DNA of 64,000 nt, from positions 65,583 through 129,582 of the forward strand of contig JADGCV010000007.1 of NCBI GenBank assembly GCA_015228815.1, given 5' to 3'. Both the position numbers and the translations under genes were made by a program. This document shows, in pieces, positions 60,062 through 64,000 of the stretch (positions within the stretch are counted from its first letter, which is position 1; each line of letters opens with the position of its first letter). This DNA is from Magnetococcales bacterium (GTDB lineage Bacteria; Pseudomonadota; Magnetococcia; Magnetococcales; UBA8363). Under the pieces are notes generated by a model. The model saw only the letters and a program-made list of their open reading frames with translations, searched no databases and was not told the DNA's origin.

Positions 60062-61030
60062 TCAGTTTTCCTCCCTGCTTGTGTCGAGACCCGGTTGCAG
60101 GTGAAGGGGAACCGGCAGGGGATGATCCCCTTCGGGGGCATCGAAATCGGGGACAAACGTTTGGTCGGTGATGGGCGGGCGTACATAACCCTGGGATTTG
60201 ACCCGAGCTGGCAGGGGCATGGGCTTGGGAGTCAGGTCTTCGTAGGGAATGGCGTGCAGCAGGTGATGGATGCAGTTGAGCCGCGCCCGTTTCTTGTCGT
60301 CGGCGGTCACGACGAACCAGGGGGCCTGTTTGATGTCGGTATGGGCGAACATGGCATCCTTGGCGCGGGAATACTCTTCCCAGCGATTGCGCGACTCGAC
60401 ATCCATGGGTGAGAGTTTCCACCGTTTGGTCGGGTCCTTGATCCGGTCCTGGAACCGTTTTTCCTGAATTTCATCGTTCACCGAAAACCAGTATTTGATC
60501 AGGATGATTCCGGAACGGACCAGCATCCGTTCGAATTCGGGACAGGTTCGGAGAAATTCACGATATTCGTCCTGCGAGCAAAACCCCATCACATTTTCAA
60601 CCCCGGCCCGGTTGTACCAGCTGCGGTCGAAAAGGACCATCTCGCCGGCGGCGGGCAGTTGCGAGACGTAACGTTGGAAATACCACTGGGTTTTTTCTCG
60701 TTCGGTGGGGGTTCCCAGGGCAACCACCTTGACGATACGTGGATTGAGCCGCTCCATGATTCGCTTGATGACCCCTCCCTTGCCGGCGGCGTCGCGGCCC
60801 TCGAAAATGACCACCACCCGGAGTCCTTTGATCTTGATCCACTCCTGGAGCTTGACCAGTTCGATCTGAAGTCGGGTCATCTCATTGAGATAATCTTTTT
60901 CCGAAAGTTTTTTCCGTGTCGGACGATCTTCCGATTTCACGTTGGCCCCATTTTTTTTCGACTCGTCTTTTTTCTCTTTTTTTTCCTCTTTTTCTTCTTT
61001 TCTATCGTGTTTTGATTTCTTCTTGGACAT
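60062..61030 (-). CDS. ppk2: Polyphosphate kinase 2
   Basis: A 322-residue single-domain PPK2, which transfers phosphate between polyphosphate and nucleotides. Walker A is FEGRDAAGKGG (76-86), the catalytic/lid segment is FDRSWYNRAGVE (134-145) and the WEEYSRAKDAMFAHTD segment is present. The first 45 residues are an unusual Lys/Glu-rich tail. ATG 61030 after GGGG is chosen; 27 more upstream codons are open but lack support. Confidence 0.93.
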   Translation of the reverse strand: MSKKKSKHDRKEEKEEKKEKKDESKKNGANVKSEDRPTRKKLSEKDYLNEMTRLQIELVKLQEWIKIKGLRVVVIFEGRDAAGKGGVIKRIMERLNPRIVKVVALGTPTEREKTQWYFQRYVSQLPAAGEMVLFDRSWYNRAGVENVMGFCSQDEYREFLRTCPEFERMLVRSGIILIKYWFSVNDEIQEKRFQDRIKDPTKRWKLSPMDVESRNRWEEYSRAKDAMFAHTDIKQAPWFVVTADDKKRARLNCIHHLLHAIPYEDLTPKPMPLPARVKSQGYVRPPITDQTFVPDFDAPEGDHPLPVPLHLQPGLDTSREEN

Positions 61031-61193
61031 GAGATACCCCCATTTTATTATTGGTCCTGCATGAAAGTGGGCCGCCTGATTGAATCTGGCGCGAAGATGG
61101 TTCCGAAGCACACGGGCGGCGAATCTGGCATCGGGTTACCGGATTGTGAACGAACGATCGGTTTTCTCGGCGGCATGACGAATCCGGAATGGA

Positions 61194-61997
61194 TCATGAA
61201 GATGGCTCCGCGGTTGCATGTGGTGGCGCTCCCGATTCGACATGGTTGACTTTCCACAGGGCGATGGCCAGGCACAGGCCTGCCCAGAGAAGGGTAATGA
61301 CAAGTGCCGAATGGTATTGGCTCATGTCGAGAAGTTGCGTCCCCGGGTGATGGAAGGGGAGGCGAATGAGTTGCAGGGCGTGACTGACCGGGTTGAGGAG
61401 CATGAGAAGGTCGAGCCATTGCGGAAGATGTCCCATTGGGAAAAGGGCTCCCGAGAGCATCCAGAGCGGCAGCAGAAAAATGGACATGATGGCATGAAAG
61501 CCCGAGGTGCTTTCCATGTTCCAGGCGATGATGAATCCCAGGGTGGTGAATCCGAGGGCCGAGAGAACCAGCCCCAGGGCAAGAAGCATCCATCCGGTGG
61601 GGTCGATGGACAGGTTCAGGAAGGGGATGGCTGCCATCATGAGCAGGGCCTGGGCCAGACCGATGCCCATGGCCCCGGTGACTTTTCCCAGAACGATGGC
61701 GGTTCGGGAGATGGGGGCGACGAGGACTCCCTGGAGCAGCCCCCGGCTTCGGTCTTCGATGATGGTGATCGTCGAAAAGATTCCCGAAAACAGGACGACC
61801 ATCAGGAGAATTCCGGGGAAAAAATATTCCAGATAACGGATCGATTCCATTCCGGGGGGGCGAAAGGAGGAACTGAAGCCACTGCCGAGGAAAATCCAGA
61901 AGAGAAGGGGTTGCGCGATACTGCCGACGACACGCTGGGGTTGGCGGAAAAAGCGGATCCATTCTCGTTTGGCGAGGGCTGCGACGGCAAGGCTCAT
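61194..61997 (-). CDS. ABC-2 type transporter permease
   Basis: A 267-residue membrane protein with six helices. YLEYFFPGILLMVVLFSGIF, IIEDRSRGLLQGVLVAPISR and LLPLWMLSGALFPMGHLP are typical of ABC-2 exporters of the NatB/DrrB type. It overlaps the ATPase gene by 4 nt. The substrate is unknown. Confidence 0.9.
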   Translation of the reverse strand: MSLAVAALAKREWIRFFRQPQRVVGSIAQPLLFWIFLGSGFSSSFRPPGMESIRYLEYFFPGILLMVVLFSGIFSTITIIEDRSRGLLQGVLVAPISRTAIVLGKVTGAMGIGLAQALLMMAAIPFLNLSIDPTGWMLLALGLVLSALGFTTLGFIIAWNMESTSGFHAIMSIFLLPLWMLSGALFPMGHLPQWLDLLMLLNPVSHALQLIRLPFHHPGTQLLDMSQYHSALVITLLWAGLCLAIALWKVNHVESGAPPHATAEPSS

Positions 61998-62932
61998 GAC
62001 GAATGTTCCGGTGCTTTGGCGGTGACATGAATGAAAAAATCCTGGAGGGTCGGTCTTTTGATGGCAATATCGTGAAACTGGTCCTTTCGTTGTCGCAGGA
62101 GGGTATCGATGATTTCCTGGGAGGCCCCTTCGATGCGCAATTCCCGGCCAAAACGTTGCAGGACGAGTTGTGATGACGCGGAGAGTCGTTCCTGGACCAG
62201 GATGGCCGTTTCGGGGTCCTTGGCATGGAGAACGATCATTTCGTTGCCCATGTTCCGGACCAGTTCTTCCGGGGCGCCATGGGCGAGCATCCGTCCCTGG
62301 TGGAGGATGGCGACCTGATCGGCCTGTTCGGCCTCGTCGAACAGGTGGGTCGTGGTCAGGATGGTCAGGCCGAGGCGGTCGCGGAAGCGGAAGATGCCTT
62401 CCCAGAAGGATTTTCTGGCAACAGGATCCAGTCCGGTGGTCGGCTCGTCCATGAGGAGAAGTCGCGGTCGGTGGAGCAGGGCCTTGACCAGCTCGACCCG
62501 CCGTTGCTGTCCCCCCGAGAGGGTACCCACCCGTTCATGGAGGCGGTCCTTGAGTCCGGTCCATTCGAGGTCCTCGTCGAGGGATCGGTCGAGTTCCTTT
62601 TTTCCAATGGAGTAGAGTCGGGCATGTATGTGAACGTTTTCCAGCAGGGTCAGTTGGGCATCCAGGGCGGGATGCTGAAAGACAACGCCCATGAGTCGTC
62701 GAACTTCGAGGGGATGGGCGTGGAGGTCCATGCCGCCCAGGCGAACCGTGCCGCTGCCGGGGAGAAGGAGTCCTGTGAGTATGCGCAACAGGGTCGATTT
62801 GCCGCCACCGTTGGGACCGGTCAGGGCGCACAGGGTTTTCTCGGGAACGTGGAGGTGAATGTTGTCGAGGGCTTGGCGAACGGGACCCTTGCGGCGTTGG
62901 TAGTAGTGACGGACACCATGGATCTCGATCAT
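61994..62932 (-). CDS. ABC-2 type transporter ATPase
   Basis: A 312-residue ATPase with Walker A GPNGGGKST (39-47), Q-loop VVFQHPALDAQLT, signature LSGGQQRR (138-145) and Walker B LLLMDEPTTGLD (158-169). A C-terminal DUF4162-like extension follows. Forms an exporter with the permease downstream; both run away from the riboswitch unit. Confidence 0.93.
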   Translation of the reverse strand: MIEIHGVRHYYQRRKGPVRQALDNIHLHVPEKTLCALTGPNGGGKSTLLRILTGLLLPGSGTVRLGGMDLHAHPLEVRRLMGVVFQHPALDAQLTLLENVHIHARLYSIGKKELDRSLDEDLEWTGLKDRLHERVGTLSGGQQRRVELVKALLHRPRLLLMDEPTTGLDPVARKSFWEGIFRFRDRLGLTILTTTHLFDEAEQADQVAILHQGRMLAHGAPEELVRNMGNEMIVLHAKDPETAILVQERLSASSQLVLQRFGRELRIEGASQEIIDTLLRQRKDQFHDIAIKRPTLQDFFIHVTAKAPEHSS

Positions 62933-63137
62933 GACGATTCCACGTTGGAGGGGAATTGGTAAACGATCATTCTAACCGAAACATCTTCTGAAGGCGATGG
63001 TGCATTTGTCTTGAGAATCATACCTTGATGGGGAGACAGGACTTTCTTTTTCATGGCGGGTTCGAAGGGGCGTGTCAGTGTTCTTGTTGATGACTTTCAT
63101 GTTTCGTGCGAATGTGATGGCCCTGTCGGTCCGGTGG

Positions 63138-63166
63138 TTGACACATGGGTGGAGGTTTCGTAGGAT
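63138..63166 (+). promoter_or_regulatory. Promoter of the cobalamin-riboswitch unit
   Basis: TTGACA (63138-63143), 17-nt spacer, TAGGAT (63161-63166). Spacing is optimal and transcription should start near 63173, at the front of the riboswitch. Confidence 0.75.
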
Positions 63167-63172
63167 CGGGTC

Positions 63173-63378
63173 AACGGCATGTCGCGTGCGGCATCATCGA
63201 CACGGCGACATCGCAAGAGGGAACCCGGTGCGAATCCGGGACTGTCGCGCAGCGGTATGGGGGAACGAAGATCACACGGCGCATTCTTGAGCGCCATGCA
63301 CTGCCCAACGGGTGGGAAGCAGTGATCGTAGGGATGAGTGTCACAAGGCCCCCGAGTCCGAAAACCTGCCGGTGCATG
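63173..63378 (+). promoter_or_regulatory. Cobalamin (B12) riboswitch
   Basis: Conserved aptamer elements appear in order: GGGAACCCGGTGCGAATCCG, GGGACTGTCGCGCAGCGGT, GCACTGCCC, TGGGAAGCAGTG, GGATGAGTGTCAC and the B12 box CCGAAAACCTGCCGG (63358-63372). These match the cobalamin family closely. It should lower expression of downstream uptake or synthesis genes when adenosylcobalamin is plentiful. The switching part probably lies in 63379-63452, where the AAGGTGAT ribosome binding site of the next ORF sits. Confidence 0.95.
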
Positions 63379-63452
63379 TACGAACCCGATCATGGGCCCG
63401 ATCGTGGTGGTACCTGTCGATTGTCCAACCTTCGCGCTCAAGGTGATCGCCG

Positions 63453-63788
63453 ATGTCCTTCGGCCTGCCCGCTCCGGTTTCATTGCGGCGTTTCGTGCTG
63501 GTCGTTTGCCGCTTCATTTTTATTTTTGGAAAGAGCAGGGTATGGTCGCGGGGCCTTGTCCCCGCTGCGATCACGATCCTTCTGTTTCTGGTCGGCGTGT
63601 CGTTGTTGCCGTCTGGCAGGGTGGTGGCGGGCCAGGCGGTGGCGCAATGGCGAAACATGAAAGGGATCGCCGCGGTTCGGAATGATCGGATCCATGTATT
63701 TTCGGAGGATTATGTGGTCGTTCCCGGGCCACGGTTCATCCTGATCCTCGAAAAAATGGCCGAGGCCATTCATCCCGAGGGGGAATGA
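63453..63788 (+). CDS. Shortened BtuF-like protein (possible remnant)
   Basis: A 111-residue ORF with AAGGTGAT 5 nt before the ATG. The N-terminal part has a hydrophobic signal-like segment (PAAITILLFLVGVSLLPSG). The last 50 residues, with WRNMKGIAAVRNDRIHVFSE and VVPGPRFILILEKMAEAIHP, resemble only the C-terminal end of vitamin B12-binding proteins. The ligand-binding body of about 180 residues is missing. Riboswitch upstream and ABC ATPase downstream support a B12-uptake origin. It could be an internal-deletion remnant or a small working protein. Confidence 0.6.
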   Translation: MSFGLPAPVSLRRFVLVVCRFIFIFGKSRVWSRGLVPAAITILLFLVGVSLLPSGRVVAGQAVAQWRNMKGIAAVRNDRIHVFSEDYVVVPGPRFILILEKMAEAIHPEGE

Positions 63789-63791
63789 AAC

Positions 63792-64000
63792 GTGCCGCGC
63801 CAGCCAATCATTCGGATCGAGGGACTGTCGTTGCATCTTCGGGGTCGGGTTTTGCTTGGCGATCTTTCCCTGGACATTCACGAGGGGGAACATGTGGCCG
63901 TTGTCGGGCCGAACGGGGCGGGAAAAACGACCCTGCTCCGATGCATCAACCGGATTCTCGACCCGACCCGGGGAGAAATCCGGATCAGGGGGAAACTTCA
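63792..64000 (+). CDS. ABC transporter ATPase, N-terminal part (cut by window end)
   Basis: GTG at 63792 begins a frame open to the window edge (69 codons). It shows an ABC ATPase start with Walker A GPNGAGKTTLLR at about residue 41 and is of the iron-siderophore/B12 importer type (BtuD/FepC). No permease gene lies between it and the BtuF-like ORF; one may follow. It is presumably controlled by the cobalamin riboswitch. Confidence 0.85.
   Translation, partial: MPRQPIIRIEGLSLHLRGRVLLGDLSLDIHEGEHVAVVGPNGAGKTTLLRCINRILDPTRGEIRIRGKL

Noticed and set aside
61048-62226. 392-codon reverse-strand frame
   Set aside because: It overlaps the ABC-2 permease and ATPase genes in another frame and is Pro/His/Arg-rich low-complexity sequence.
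63145-63660. 171-codon forward frame through the riboswitch
   Set aside because: The region is explained by the conserved cobalamin aptamer; the product has no domain.

Overview
The window reads as a chromosomal segment of a Gram-negative, proteobacterial-type organism with a moderately high G+C content. Evidence is the TolQRA envelope system, the MltA lytic transglycosylase, CMP-Kdo synthetase and RuvABC-YebC. The mix of short zinc-type S14 with a proteobacterial envelope fits an early-branching lineage (a Magnetococcales-like organism is one guess), but nothing here proves a taxon.

Positions 1-32908 hold one very long forward block of translation and transcription genes: tRNA-Tyr, Gly and Thr, tuf, rpmG, tRNA-Trp, secE-nusG, rplKAJL-rpoBC, rpsLG-fusA-tuf, then complete S10, spc and alpha operons ending in rplQ and a strong terminator. 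A TTGACA/TAATAT promoter restarts transcription before rpsL. Candidate regulatory RNA structures sit before rplK, before rplJ and between rplL and rpoB.

Positions 32907-43258 are accessory. They start with a reverse-strand MHYT sensor kinase whose phospho-accepting His is replaced by Arg. Then come transketolase, a divergent CMP-ulosonate synthetase, a Gfo/Idh oxidoreductase, a GmhA-like SIS isomerase, a D-2-hydroxyacid dehydrogenase, an HpcH/HpaI aldolase and a zinc-ribbon methyltransferase. Together they look like a route to an unusual activated 3-deoxy-ulosonic acid for a surface glycan. A canonical kdsB follows on the reverse strand.

Positions 43597-53298 hold yebC-ruvC-ruvA-ruvB-ybgC-tolQ-tolR-tolA (tightly packed, mostly overlapping), a GlcF-like iron-sulfur protein, a Tim44-domain protein and mltA. 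Between mltA and the next, convergent gene lies a 341-bp inverted-repeat element with long arms, several internal perfect hairpins and a terminator-like hairpin in each arm.

Positions 53724-59924 are a reverse-strand acetate-type module: DUF485 protein, ActP symporter, CBS/DUF294 nucleotidyltransferase, single-domain response regulator, and a membrane PAS protein with a degenerate kinase core fused to a DnaQ-like exonuclease. Next come a PPK2 polyphosphate kinase and a two-gene ABC exporter. The window ends with a sigma70-type promoter, a full cobalamin riboswitch, a strongly shortened BtuF-like ORF and the start of an ABC ATPase.
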